Positions 1 through 11,344 of a DNA stretch of 64,000 bases are shown here, in pieces. The stretch is from Epiperipatus broadwayi (lineage: Eukaryota > Onychophora > Udeonychophora > Euonychophora > Peripatidae): the NCBI GenBank assembly GCA_028023455.1, contig JAQFVV010012405.1:11094423-11158422 (forward strand). Reading direction: 5' to 3'. The translations under genes were made by a program, and so were the position numbers. The first letter of the stretch is position 1. Each line of letters starts with the position of its first letter. Under the pieces are notes generated by a model, which was not told the DNA's origin, did no database searches, and was given only the letters and a program-made list of their open reading frames with translations.

Positions 1-360
1 CAAATGTGATATATATATATATATTGTGACGATCATGTAAAGTTGTCATCGCACGTATATATTTATTAATAAAATTAGATAAGTTAGCTACTAGAAAGTA
101 ATAAAGGTGAAATGTATTAGCTACTAAATTTTTTTAAAAAAAAAAAAAGGAAAAGAAAAAGTTGAAATTCAAATGTTGAAATTACTTTGGATTTTGTAAT
201 AGTAAGAGAAGGGGAGGGGGGTGCATAAAGAAATGCATCTCTTTCTCTCTTTTTTTAAAAAAAAAAAACGAGTAAGTCAAATGCTTGAAAGTTATTTCTA
301 TTTATTGTGGGAGAGGGGAAGGGGATGCATAAAGAAATGCGTCTTTTCTCTCTTTTAAAA
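1..360. repeat. AT-rich DNA with two diverged copies of a purine/pyrimidine module
   Basis: The start holds a short (AT)n run and then two diverged direct copies of a module made of a G-rich stretch, a short hairpin (tgcataaagaaatgca) and a CT-rich stretch running into T and A tracts, at about 205-270 and 310-360. Position 26 begins TGTGACGATC, which resembles the start of an LTR (compare TGTAACGATC at 19671), but I could not find a matching right end with a duplication. No gene is visible. Confidence 0.45.
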
Positions 361-1425
361 ACTATTGTGATAGATTAAAATAAAGTGTAAAACATAAACT
401 TGAAAAATGAATTGTAAACTTTTAAGTAAAATTAAATGTAATATGTAATGTAAAAACAATATGGTCAGATAAATCAGAGGTGTTAAAGTCTGTTGGACTA
501 ATTAAATTCCTCGGACAAAGAAAAATATATAACAAGGAAAAGCTTATAATTACAGCTAAATTAATTAATACCTACATTCCAGCCACTAATTAAATAAAGA
601 AACATGATGATAAGAATTGGTTGGAAATCTAAATCTTAATATAAAATTTACAAAACAATGAACAAAAGGAAGACAGTAAGAGAATTACAATGATTGTCTG
701 TTCATTCGGGCATTCCGAGTAGAGATTTTGAGGAAGCAACAGCTAAAATAAAAATGAAAGAAGTGTGTGGCTAGTGGCGTTAAAGGGACATGGGTTCGTA
801 CTTGATCCATCTGACCACTGACTCATGATGTATAAGAGCTAAGCCTGACCTGCTAGAGAGAGACCGCCGCTTCTGTAACTGAACAACTTAAAAACTACTT
901 AAAGAATCAAGAAGAATTAAGAACTGGAACAAGAAAGTAACCAAATCAAATTCAAAGAGAAATCAATTCAGCTGACAGTGTGAAGGATAAACCGTTTCTA
1001 CAAAAGAAGGGATGATCTCCCACTGATGGTACGAGCGCTCGGAAAAGACTGCCCATGGAAAACAATCACAAAGAAAACCTAGGTAACTAAAGCATTCATG
1101 CATTTTTATTTTATATTCGCAAATAAATAAAGAAGGAAAGAACCAGACAATAAAATATAATTAAGAAGAAATAATCTTGATAAACTTAAAACACTGCCCA
1201 GTATAATTTCAGGAGAACTTAATTATGTAACCTTAATATTCAATATGTTTTACTCTATTTATCATTGCTATGTAATTTATATAAGTGTGTAATTTTTTTA
1301 TTGTTATTATGTATTTTTTATATATGTGTGTGAGTGTTATTAAACATATTTATTCATTATATTTAAAGTGTTTGCACTTGTTTCATTCTCCTATCACCAA
1401 GCTACGACAGGGGGGAAATTGTAAT
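360..1425 (+). mobile_element. possible LTR-retrotransposon remnant (uncertain)
   Basis: No coding potential is visible. The sequence has an LTR-like order: a TATA-like element (tgtataagag, about 829), a transcribed-leader-like stretch, a splice-donor-like CCTAG/GTAAC (about 1077-1087), AATAAA signals, and a G-run followed by TGTAA near 1410-1424 that looks like a polypurine tract next to an LTR start. No second LTR, primer-binding site or target duplication was found. This could equally be ordinary non-coding DNA. Confidence 0.25.
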
Positions 1426-1924
1426 TTAGTGATTAAAGGGTAAGGCTGATTTTAAAAGATATTCGTGTGCTGCTTGTTTGTGAGAATCTTCCCAATTATA
1501 TAAAATAAATAGCAAGCGCTGGACATTTGTAAATTTCTTAGAAATAGTTTTGCTTTGTTCAGCAGCCAAGAGTTATTGGCCGGGAAATATAAAGCCAAGA
1601 TAATATGTGCGTATTGCCTCAGGGTTCGGTCAATGGTACAGATATGAAGTAAATTTGTATCTGTATTTGCTCGTTGCTTGCATTGTAATGGCATTGGCTA
1701 TTAAATTGATAAGAAATAAATAAATGAAAGGAAGAATCAAAGTCGAAAGAAAATAAAGTATAATAAATAAGAATAAAATACTATAAGATAGAAGATAAAG
1801 ATAAATAAAATAATAAAAACAAATAAAATAATAGAACTAAGAAAACTAATAAAATCAACCAACAAATAAGAATTTCCATCAAAAACCATTTCTGTTTACC
1901 AAAAGCCATTATTTCCATTACAAT
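1426..1924. other. AT-rich stretch without a recognised gene
   Basis: The second half (1700-1870) is a simple A-rich low-complexity tract built from AATAAA/GAAATAAA-like words. An 80-codon minus-strand open frame at 1452-1694 resembles nothing I know and is not called. Confidence 0.5.
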
Positions 1925-2025
1925 ATATATATATTGCTAGTACCAGAAAGCAGTCTAGAGTTGGGAATATTCTGCAAAGCTTGTTAAGAACTTATTTGTG
2001 AGCTCTATATATAAAGAAGATTTCA
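1925..2025. repeat. single arm of the fold-back family found at 19.2 kb
   Basis: The words gggaatattctgcaaagc, cttgttaaga and gcttatttgtgag match the arms of the inverted repeat at 19172-19400, starting next to a short (AT)n run. It keeps GTACCA-GAAAG-CA-GTC in the order seen in the hammerhead-like cores of its relatives, but the CUGAUGA half is missing, so this is a truncated single arm. Confidence 0.6.
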
Positions 2026-2284
2026 TTCATTTTGAAATTCAATCTGCTCCTCTCAGCAGTTGAATGATGGAATGGTGTCTTGTTTTGATTAAAATTTAAT
2101 GTTTAAAATAATTTCAAAAATTAAGTATGGTTTTTTTTAAATTTCTTTAATTTCTGAACAAAAATATTTATCAAATGAAGTCAAATTTATTATATTTTGA
2201 TAAATAATAATGGCTTAATATTTAAATGAAAGTTGAAAGCTGACAGCAAATGAAAACAAAGAAAACTGCCAGAATACACAAAGC

Positions 2285-3254
2285 TTAACCCTTTCTTAGC
2301 CTGAACCACGAAATCACGGTTGTCACTTTTAGATTGCTTTAACTCAGCCAATTTTTTAGTTACATTGATGAAAAAATACCCGTATTAAAGCTTAGAGCAA
2401 AGCCTATAAGATGCTGCCATCTTCTGAATTATTTTACAAGTAAAAAATCAATACTAGGAGGGTTTTAAGTTGAACAAAAAAAGGCCAGTTTTGATTGGTT
2501 GGATAATCTATTCTCAATCTATTCTCAATTCTTATTGGCTGATGATTCCATTAAATATTTTTTCACCGCTAAAATGAAAATATATGTTTTGGAGTGTTTT
2601 TTTTTTATTATGTTTCGTACATATTATAAATAATTTTCATAAAATCTGATAAAAATATAGTTATTTTACAAAAGTAGTAAGGTTTTATTAAAAAATTGTA
2701 TACTCTACATGATTGTAAATTGAAAAAGAAAACAGCCATAGCAACAATTTTGACATCTTGTCAAGAGTTGAGATTGCTCCAAGCTGTTTATTTGATTTTC
2801 AAACAAAGATTAATGTTTTAGAATATTTTTCTGGCATTATAATGTATTTTTGGTGTATTTTTTTAATAATATGCTGAAAGTATAATTATTTTGAGAAAGA
2901 CGTTAAGATTTTTCCTAAAAAATTCTTAAAAAATTTGTAACCTGAAATCTGGGAGGGATTTAAATGACATTTACAATGCTTCTAATTTGCTCATAATGTT
3001 TTCTTTGATTTTTCCGTTTTTGAATATTTCTATAAAATACAAATAAAAATATATTTTTGAAATAACTTTTGTTTACTTTCCTAACATTACAAATAATTAA
3101 TATACTTTTTGAAAACGAAACTAAAATTAATATATATTAAAAGATGAAAATATTTGTATCAAAAAGTTTCTCACCTGACCAATTAAAACCAATTAAAAGT
3201 TTCAGAGTTTTACTGCACTTGACCAATAACAAAAGTGATTCATTAAACTGTTAA
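2285..3254. mobile_element. piggyBac-like MITE, copy 1 (about 970 bp)
   Basis: The copy begins TTAACCCTTTCTTAGCC and ends ...CTGTTAA, so it is bounded by TTAA on both sides, as expected for piggyBac insertions. It shares an internal block (aga-tg-tgcc-tcttc-gaattattttacaagtaaaaa, about 2410-2450) and CCAAT-rich ends with the element at 38091-38846. No transposase reading frame is visible, so it would be a non-autonomous deletion derivative. The right terminal repeat is more decayed than in the 38-kb copy, which makes this boundary less secure. Confidence 0.55.
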
Positions 3255-3985
3255 TCTTATAATCAAGAATGTGGATGATTTATAGTAATGGGGAGTCTCA
3301 GATTCTGGAATGCAAGATCATTGCATCAATTCCAATTTTGCTACTTCCATTACTCAAACTTTCATAAACAGCCAATAATGAATCCATTCAGTTATTTATT
3401 TATTAAAGAAGAAAATGCAATGAAATCTACATATTATTTACTTTTTTATAATACTATTAAATGTAATAAAAACACATTTACTTTTAGATTTTCAAGATAT
3501 CTTTGTATGCAAAAAAGTTATATGAGTTAAAGTCTTTCGCTCAAAAACTATTAGAAAAGACAATAAACTTAATTAAATATTTCATTCTTTACAGGACATT
3601 AAGGTGTAATGAATAAATAAAAATTAAATGTATATTTAGATAAATAAGGTCTCTTTGAATACAATGATGTTATATGAGTCAATACTATCTTTCATTGGAA
3701 AATATAATTCTTATTATTTATATATAACAGAGTATTCTAAATGGAAATAAATGTTTCTAAAATCTTCTTCACATATATTCATTCTAGTTTATATTAAGAA
3801 AAAAATAATCAGATAATATTTGCTTAGGAAACTTTTGACCACAGGAAAAAAAATGAGCATAGTCATGATCTATGGACGTTTAGCTTCAAAGTCTACTATT
3901 TTTTTACTACAACAAGTTAATCTGGTAAAAAATACATCAGTTAATCAATCCAACCAGAATGTAAGATTATAGCCAATTAAATTGT
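3255..3985. other. AT-rich DNA, nothing recognised
   Basis: An 80-codon open frame at 3288-3530 shows no family motif. No tRNA, repeat or promoter signal stands out. Confidence 0.5.
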
Positions 3986-4132
3986 CAATACTAAACTGAC
4001 CAAGTTTTTTTCCCCATGTGTCATAGCATCAGCTGGAAGGCAAACCTGCTAACCCAGGACAACTGCTTGTAAAGCAGCTGTCGCTGACCTCTCAACCACC
4101 AACGCTTAACAATACTAAACTGACCAAGTTTT
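3986..4132 (-). mobile_element. SINE-A (tRNA-like), copy 1, with 23-bp target-site duplication
   Basis: Two exact 23-bp direct repeats (3986-4008 and 4110-4132, starting CAATACTAAACTGACC) flank a 101-bp body. The body is on the minus strand: its A-rich tail appears as the T-run at about 4009, followed by ccccatgtgtcatagcatc. The reverse complement carries an A-box-like GGTTGAGAGGTCAGCG and the family core CAGCTGCTTTACAAGCAG; the B box is mutated (GGTTTGCCTTCC). Long perfect duplications are the signature of LINE-driven target-primed insertion. The family has three more copies in this window. Confidence 0.85.
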
Positions 4133-4970
4133 GATCTATACTAAAATACTAAACATAAGCTTCCCAAGTAGGATTATTTTATGGTTTAAAACACTATAGC
4201 TGGCTATGAACATAACCCTTTGAAATCTATGTGGTCTTAAATATTGTATTTGAAGTGATTTTTAAGTTACATTAGAAAGCAAATGTCATACTTCGTATTT
4301 CTGATGATTGGTATTACAAGCCACAATATGAACTTATTGATAGTTTATTTTAATGTCACATCAAGCTTCATAAGTTGGCAAGTTAATTAGCTAAAATCTT
4401 AAGCTTTGTTTTGAGTAATTAATTAATTTGTTAAAATATATTTGAGATATTTTTTTCCATGCTTACAACCTAGAACAAAATTACCCATTTAAAATGTATA
4501 TATAATCAAAAATCTAAGTGTAACAATAATAAAAAAACTAATTTGCATTTATGTACTGTGTATATGTACATTTAAAAAGCACTTTTCCTAATAAAAAAAG
4601 TTATAAAAAGCATGATATATTCAGCAATAAAATATCATATACTTGTATATTTTCTTACCTAGTAATTATCTTCTTTTTATCGTGGTTAAAACTAAAGCAG
4701 AATATTAATTAAAAAAACAACATTTCATTACAAAAAGTCATTAGGTGAGCAAATATCTGAATTAAATTAATAAAATTGTTTTACAAATATGACTAAAATT
4801 ATTGCGACTTTTATCAAAGATGGAAGACTAATCTTCTACTTCAGTCATATTTCTTTATAACATCTATTTTTATTGTTGATTTTTATTATATAAAAAGTAT
4901 GTATGTTATAGCATTTTTTCATTGCAGTGTCAGGTTATCAAATTTCCTAGTGGCACATAAATACATTATT
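4133..4970. other. AT-rich DNA, nothing recognised
   Basis: No open frame of interest and no repeat that I can link to another part of the window. Confidence 0.5.
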
Positions 4971-4974
4971 CTAA

Positions 4975-5100
4975 TGCGCTCAGCTCCTTAATATAATAAT
5001 GGATTGATTAACTCTGATTCATAAGGTTCGCAGATCACAGCCCCACCTATATCATTCCTGATGCTCAAACTTCTTATGGACTCCAGAGTAACAAATCATG
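4975..5100 (+). mobile_element. SINE-B relic (tRNA-derived)
   Basis: A B-box-like ggttcgcagatcac (about 5026) is followed by a tail with cctgatgctcaaacttctta and tggactcc. The same tail order occurs in the better preserved copies at 22140-22265 (minus) and 63428-63535. The A-box half is too decayed to define a start. Confidence 0.45.
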
Positions 5101-7245
5101 TGATTACATATTATATAGTTATTATTATAAAATAATATAAATTTGTTGGTAGTTAAGTTTATTGACTGCTAATTTTTTTGTAGTGCAAACAACAATGTCA
5201 TGTTTAACCTGCTACCTGAGTTACCAGGGTTTAATTCTCAGAAAGTCATTATTAATATTCCTTTTTTAAAAAAAAAAAAAGGATAATTGGACAAGTCATC
5301 TACTTGCCAAGTTGCCAATTTGGAGTTTAAATCTAGTCTGAATGAAAGCAGTTATTGATCAGTGGATAATTAACTAGAAAATATTAGTCGAAAATAAAAG
5401 TCCCAGATTAGTCTTATTTGTTCGGTGAAGAGTTGATTACTGTCTGTAAAACCAAATATATAACCGTAATATAATACATTTGTTGCCACTGATGAGAAGC
5501 ACAATACATCCATGGACTCTGAACCTATAAATTATTTGAACATTTTATAGGAGTAAACTAGCTACAAGTAAATTGCTTTAAATGTGTTATTGATATATGT
5601 ATAGTAAATAGGCACAAATACTCAACATTCACCAACTCAATAAAACATAATAAATTCCATTGATAAATAGAGGGCGCGCAAAATCTTTTTTTTTATATGC
5701 GCGACTATAATAGTAACAGTGCCATTTAAAAACTAATTACTTGTCTTACTGCTTTTTATCTACCCCTCACCCATTTCTCTTTCTTCTAGTCGTTTTCTAT
5801 TTAGCTGAGAAAACTACTTTTATTATTAACCTCTTAGAAAGCATTTAAAAAATTCAATGAAAACATTTATTACATTATACTTAATTTATCATTCTTTTAA
5901 AATCAAATTCTCGATTTTTATTTTCAATGTCAGAATTATTTTGTACACACAGTAACATGCAGACAAATAAAAAGCTATTTTCTTTTAAATACATTGGACA
6001 AAAACGATCTTTTGTGCCACAATTGATCGTCTTGGTGGGTAAATACAAATTTGCGACATCTGTTTTGCAGCAATGGGCACATTTGGTGGTTTTAGTTATA
6101 GGATTAGTTGTATATTGATTTCAGTTTAATAGGCCTAGGTTGTTTGTTTGAAGGGATTCGGAAACATTAGTTAGTAACATTAATTTTTAAAGAAGCACCA
6201 GGCAATTAGTATTTAAAAAATCTATTTTACTTTTTTTTTTTAAAAAATAAAAAAAAGTCTTAAATTCTGTCAGAAAATATATATATAACAAAATTTTAAA
6301 AATGTATATAAAACAATTATAACAGTACAAACTTTTTAAAAAATTAAATAATACAATGGAGAACATTTATATAAAAAATAATAAATCACACATATATATA
6401 ATAAATTACTTTAGTAGTTTAAAAGCATATATAATCAAATACAAAAAGACAAAAAATAAACAAGAAGGCGGTGTCACCACTTCGGATATCTGTCACCATT
6501 AGCAGCCACTTATAAACAAATATCACCGTTCTAATTCCACGCGAAAACAACATATATATATATACACAAAAAATAAAATTAGGACACAAAAAAAGATTAA
6601 AACCAGATTGCTAAGCATGTAATTAAGGAATGAAAATATGGTTGCACAAACAACAGAGATGGGTAATAGCTTGAAAAGTTCTCTACCGATAGGACTGAAA
6701 ATTAGTAAGGTAAAAAAACTGATTAATTTAGTAGTATTCATACTACTAATTATATGCCATGAATAAAATATAGGAAAAATATATTGAAAGCATGCTAGGC
6801 AGTAATAAAGCTAAATATTATTAAGAAAACGACTTTTTCGGTACATATTTTCATTTTCCCAGATATTATGTGGGTTCAGAAAAAAAGAAAATTAGTAACA
6901 ATTGAATGTCAGTAACAATCAATAGGTTAAGTCAAATAAATTATGACTTTCATTCATCATTAATTCAGTCATCATTTTAATTAAACAATACCAATTTTTC
7001 ACTATCCTAGCGCCATCTATTTTATGCTTGAATAAATCAGTAATTATCAAATGATAAAGCAATTTAATCTCATTCCCAGACCTGTTTTTAATTTTTTCAT
7101 TTATTAATGAGGAATTGGTATTCAAAGCTGGAACCAGTGCAATTAAGCCTTTAGTGGTCAGCTCATCATCTTTTGCAATAAAAGATAACTACTCTTCTTT
7201 ATAATACCATAGTACGCTTAAAAAAATCAAGTGATTATGTTGAGA
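5101..7245. other. long AT-rich stretch without a recognised gene
   Basis: I find no supported gene. Open frames at 5927-6118 (+), 6523-6741 (-) and 6919-7125 (-) are short, AT-driven and match no motif I know. The stretch 6180-6460 is a low-complexity A/T tract. A small GC-rich island (gagggcgcgc... and ...tgcgcgac, 5670-5705) is the only compositional break. Confidence 0.5.
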
Positions 7246-7252
7246 TATATTG

Positions 7253-7551
7253 TTTGTAAAATAATATAGGCGCTATTGCACCTGACCGCAAAGCTACTTT
7301 TTACTTAAAAATAAAATATATTATTCTGCAAGCGCTTTCAAGAGACTTGCTCTCATCTTCATAGCTCTGAGTGAAGTAATTATATGCAAATTATGCAAAG
7401 TTCAAAGGCTAATTACTCCATTTCTTTACTTCACTCAGAGCTATGAAGATGAGAGCGCGTCTTTTGAAAGCGCTTGCAAAATAATATATTTTATTTTTAA
7501 GTAAAAAGTCGCTTTGCAGTCAGGTGCAATAGCGCCTATATTATTTTACAA
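7253..7551. repeat. fold-back element, about 128-bp arms
   Basis: The left arm (7253-7380) is the near-exact reverse complement of the right arm (7424-7551), with only a handful of mismatches; the spacer is about 43 bp. Each arm contains TGAAGATGAGAGC, a short loop, TCTC/TCTT and GAAAGCGCTT. This resembles the CUGANGA-stem-GAAA hammerhead order, with C3 replaced by A, so it is a decayed or variant version. No reading frame is visible. Confidence 0.85.
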
Positions 7552-7714
7552 ATATATTTTCGCACGCAAAATTTCGATTTAAGTTTGAATTACAACGATA
7601 TATTATTATATTTTAAACATCATTTTCATTTCAGCCAAAGTATATATATATTAAAGAAAAAAAACTATTCAGCTCAAATAATAACTATTATATATATATG
7701 TCTTTTTTCCAGAT

Positions 7715-8565
7715 TCATCATCATCATTTTTCATCACTATCTCTATTCATTGTGAGAACAAAACCTTTCCATGTTTAATCCAGTTTCTTTATTTTCTAAA
7801 TCTCTATTCTTTACAACATATCAGGAAATTTCCTTATTTCATCCATTCATCTCACATATGGTCTCTTTTTAGAGTCTTGTACAATTTCTTGGGATCAAGT
7901 TTAAGACTTCAACTATTTGTCTATTATCACTATTCTAGCTATATATTCAACAAGGCTCCATTGTAATATCTTTTTTATGATTTCAGTGATACCTGTTAAT
8001 ATTATCACCCATGAATTATGTTTTCAATCTGTTCTTAATATTCCTGACATATATCTGTTCTTGCTTCATTCAGTGATTTGAAATCTTTGGGTTATTATTC
8101 CATTAAGTTTTCAAGTACCATATCTATAAGTCAGAATAGCTAAAATGTGTCCATTAAAAACATTTCTTTTCAAACACATAGTCATATTTCCCTTTAATAT
8201 TAAATTATTTATTTCCTTTTAATATTAAATTATTTCCACCAAAATTACTCCAACCAGATGTAATTCTATGAATAATTTTATCCATAACGCTTCCATATGT
8301 ATTAGTAAACTGAACAAGATTCTTAACTACATCTAACTTTTGATTATGTACTTTTTATTTTCTACTTCTGATAAATCCATTGAACATTATTTTAGTCTTT
8401 TTAGCATTTATCATTTATCTTGCTTTTGTACTTTATTCTAATAACTGGTGCAAGCATTTCTTGAAGTCTGAAGCATTATTTACATAAATTACCATGTCAT
8501 TTGCAAATTGCATTATCAAATTAATTCTGAGGTGCATGATTTTAGGGAGGACGTGATGGCACAGC
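7715..8565 (-). pseudogene. RTE LINE, 3' half of the reverse-transcriptase ORF (decayed)
   Basis: On the minus strand the 3' end is the short repeat seen as tcatcatcatcat at 7715, the typical trinucleotide tail of RTE elements. Upstream, the blocks encoding the C-terminal region (W-R-I-R-K-like segment, KR-R-GPRERPY-like basic segment) line up with the longer copy at 60349-62180, reaching about the YADD region near 8520. Stops and indels break every frame. In intact RTE LINEs this ORF carries an APE endonuclease and a reverse transcriptase for target-primed insertion. Confidence 0.7.
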
Positions 8566-9124
8566 TATTCCTTTTTCTTTTTTTGTTACTGTGATGCAGT
8601 TATAAATAAAGCTAATTGTCTGGATGTGCAGTTATTTGATGACAAAATTGAAACTAAATTAAAAATTGATTTTTTAGCTTAAAAATTCTGAAGATGTTAC
8701 TATTCTACAGAGAGTGCATTACACACAAAATGGTAACAGTATTAACTGATAGATTGTTTGAAAGGACAGTTACAGAACTGAATTGTTGCTTCTATTGTTG
8801 TTAACAATGAGCAAAAAAATGTATATTTTCTACAGTTTACTTAGATATTTATGATTATTTTTACAAAATATTTATATACAATTTTTTTTTAACAAAGAAA
8901 TATTTTTTTTTGCTTATGCTTATATTTAATTCAAATTACTTTTTATTTTTAAAAATATAAAGTTAAGACATTTGCAATAATGGTAAAATGAAACTATGAC
9001 TGGATAGATAGTGCTCTGTTAAACACACAGCACAGAATGTTTGTGATATTTTAAAAATTGTAAAAGCCATTTCAAATTTTAGAAAATAATTGTATGGCTT
9101 TACAATGTTCAGTTAGTAAAACAG
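8566..9124. other. AT-rich DNA, nothing recognised
   Basis: Contains only T-rich and A-rich tracts. No gene or shared repeat was noticed. Confidence 0.5.
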
Positions 9125-9228
9125 GTAAAAACTCACTATACATATTGCCACACTGCAAGCTAGAGTAATCAATGGATGCCAGAAGGCTTGTGCATAAAAT
9201 TTCCCATCTAGTGCCTACTCATCCAATA

Positions 9229-9270
9229 TCCCCAGACTAGTTTCTGGCTTGTGGCCTTCATCAGTGAAAA
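9229..9270 (-). ncRNA. hammerhead-ribozyme-like core, FB-1 left arm (candidate)
   Basis: The minus strand reads CA-CTGATGA (9264-9258), then A-GGC-CACAA-GCC-A, GAAAC (9244-9240), TA, GTC (9237-9235), TGGGGA. All catalytic positions of a hammerhead are present (CUGAUGA and GAAA), and cleavage would follow the C of GUC. The upstream stem I strand is weak here (cttttCA). An A-A mismatch sits next to the core in stem II. Activity is inferred, not shown. Confidence 0.5.
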
Positions 9271-9320
9271 GCCTTGGATCTGAGAGCAAGATCTAGATCC
9301 AGTGCTCTCAGATCCAAAGC

Positions 9321-9362
9321 TTCTCACTGATGAAGTCCACAAGCCAGAAACTAGTCTGCAGA
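9321..9362 (+). ncRNA. hammerhead-ribozyme-like core, FB-1 right arm (candidate)
   Basis: CTGATGA lies at 9327-9333, GAAA at 9347-9350, AC-TA-GTC at 9350-9356. Stem II has changed from GGC to GTC on one side and so pairs less well than in the left arm. The order and spacing match the family consensus. Confidence 0.45.
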
Positions 9363-9525
9363 TACTGGATGAGTAGGCACTAGATGGGGATTTTATGCAC
9401 AAGCCTTCTGGCATCCATTGATTACTCTAGAGTCTGGCAATACATGTAGTGAGTTTTTTTCCTGTTTTAATAACAGTTATAAGCAAGCACAAGAAATGGT
9501 GATCATGTGATGTTTAATGTTCAGT

Positions 9526-10000
9526 TAGCTAAGATTAATTTTTTTTTTAACTCCATAATAGTCCAATATAATAAAGTCATATTCTTATTGCATATTTTAC
9601 TTTATTATTTCTTTTTCCATATTTGAAAAGTTTGAATAAGATGTTTTAGAATTTGATTTGTAAATTTATAATACTAATACATCAAGTGCAATTTATTTAT
9701 TCATAGTATACAATAAGTTTTAATGCTAAAATGAAATATTTAATTATTACTCAAACTGTGATTAAAATGCAAAAAATGTTAGAAATGATATATCTCACTA
9801 ATATATGATAACTTCTTGTGTTAAAGAACATTACATTATTTAAATAGATATTTTCTGTAAACCAATTATGGTTTACTTTCACTTGACTTCTTTCATAATC
9901 ATTTCCATTTAGCATTTTTCTCAAAAATTAATAAATCAATTACTTATAGACTACCTTAATTTTGGCTTATATACTATCAATTATTCTTTCCAATTCATTT
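9526..10000. other. AT-rich DNA, nothing recognised
   Basis: No motif is visible. The last part may be 5' sequence of the PLE that follows, but I see no recognisable residues before about 10020. Confidence 0.4.
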
Positions 10001-10009
10001 CTGAAATCA

Positions 10010-11197
10010 AAAACATTCAACTTATGAATACATCCACCATGGCTACAATGGATGTGAAAGAATTATATGGATCCATTAATAGAAAATTATCCATTCAAAT
10101 AGTGCATGAAGAACTTTTGAGAACACATTATCCTATTGGAAGAGTTATATTTATTGTTGCTTTCCTTTCTTGGCTTGATTTGCACATTTTTACACTCTTT
10201 GAAAACAAATGTTTGTCAGTGGCATTTTATCTAATGTCTACTTAAATAAATTCCAGAGCTCTATAATACCAAAATATTACAATACCACCCATGATTTTAC
10301 ATATATTCAGTATGTGGATGATATATTTATTATTGCTTCTATGGATAATATTTTATACATATGACAAGAACTCTGAAATTTATCTAATCTATCACTTAGC
10401 ATTGTATATGAAAATAACAATAAAGAAATCAATATCTTGACCTTTCATTATCAAGAAATAATAACATAATAGATTGCAAGATGATAATTAAGCCTTTTGA
10501 AATTAGATGTTGTATTCACCCTAAACCTAACTCATCTGCATCACACAAATTTGCTGGTTTAAATTCTTTCTTATTTAGAAATTTGCATCTCTGAAAATAT
10601 GAAGCAGACAGAAACGAAAATATGAATAATTTTATTAAAGATTTAATGACAGCAGGTTTAAATTTAAATCTATAAAAAATAAAATTACTAAATTCCATAA
10701 TAAAATAAATAATATTGTACCATGTATTCAACTTCCTAGAATTACCATTTCCTTTCATTTCCAAAATATCTAACAAACTAAGTAAAGCATTAATCAATAT
10801 GTTTAAAATAGGATTTAGAACTCCTCCTAATTCTAACAGATTGATCAACAACTCAAAAGATTATATTGATAGATCATTCACTCCACATATAGTATATTCC
10901 ATTTCATGCCCTCAAGATGGATGCCAAGCTGTATATTATGATGAAACTAAAGCTACTATTAATACTAGACTTGCTCAACACCTGTACACATACAATAGAG
11001 CTCAGAAGAACAATACATCTGTATTTTTGGAGCATGCCATGAAATCTGGACACAATTTTACACCTGCTAATCCTGTAATTATATACACAGAATCAAATAA
11101 GAGAAAAATAAAAGAAGTATTCTACATTAATGGAAATATTAATGCTATAAATAGAAAAAACACTTGCTTTGATATATCGATGAAATGGGCCACATAA
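10010..11197 (+). pseudogene. Penelope-like element (RT + GIY-YIG), decayed copy 1
   Basis: PLEs encode one protein with a reverse transcriptase followed by a GIY-YIG endonuclease. Here RT motif A reads as MDVKELYGSIN (about 10048-10080), and further on LSNVYLNKF-like and QYVDDIFIIAS residues give motif C, YVDD at 10311-10322. The C-terminal part is one open frame (10715-11197): VYSISC at residues 60-65, VYYDET at 73-78 where YIGQT/YIGET is usual, then TRLAQH at 84-89 and LEHAMKSGH, matching the GIY-YIG fold with the central Gly replaced by Asp. The three parts lie in three different frames, so at least two frameshifts inactivate it. Assignment is firm; function is lost. Confidence 0.85.
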
Positions 11198-11344
11198 CAC
11201 TTGCTAATTTAACTATCTTTTGCATATATTTTATTATATATTTTTAAGAAAGCTATGATTATGAGGCATGGATCCTTGAAAACATTCAGCTTATTATTAT
11301 ATTTATTTATAACTTCTCTTTTAAACTTTACTTATAAGTTTTTG

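Larger units (their letters stand above)
9125..9525. repeat. fold-back element, family FB-1 (inverted pair)
   Basis: Two arms of about 145 bp (about 9130-9275 and 9305-9455) are inverted copies of one unit, joined by a short spacer. The right arm continues to gtgatcatgtgatgttta, a terminal word shared with copies at 15.66, 33.18, 44.16 and 51.74 kb. Each arm holds CTGATGA, GGC/GCC stem, GAAAC-TA-GTC, the hammerhead-like core described separately. A 68-codon frame on the minus strand is just the arm read through and is not a gene. Confidence 0.9.

Noticed and set aside
1-1425. Confident solo LTR beginning at 26
   Set aside because: TGTGACGATC looks like an LTR start, but no matching inverted end or target duplication was found.
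5927-6118. 63-codon frame with a hydrophobic C-terminus as a small membrane protein
   Set aside because: No start context, homologue or transcript evidence; the composition is that expected of AT-rich DNA.
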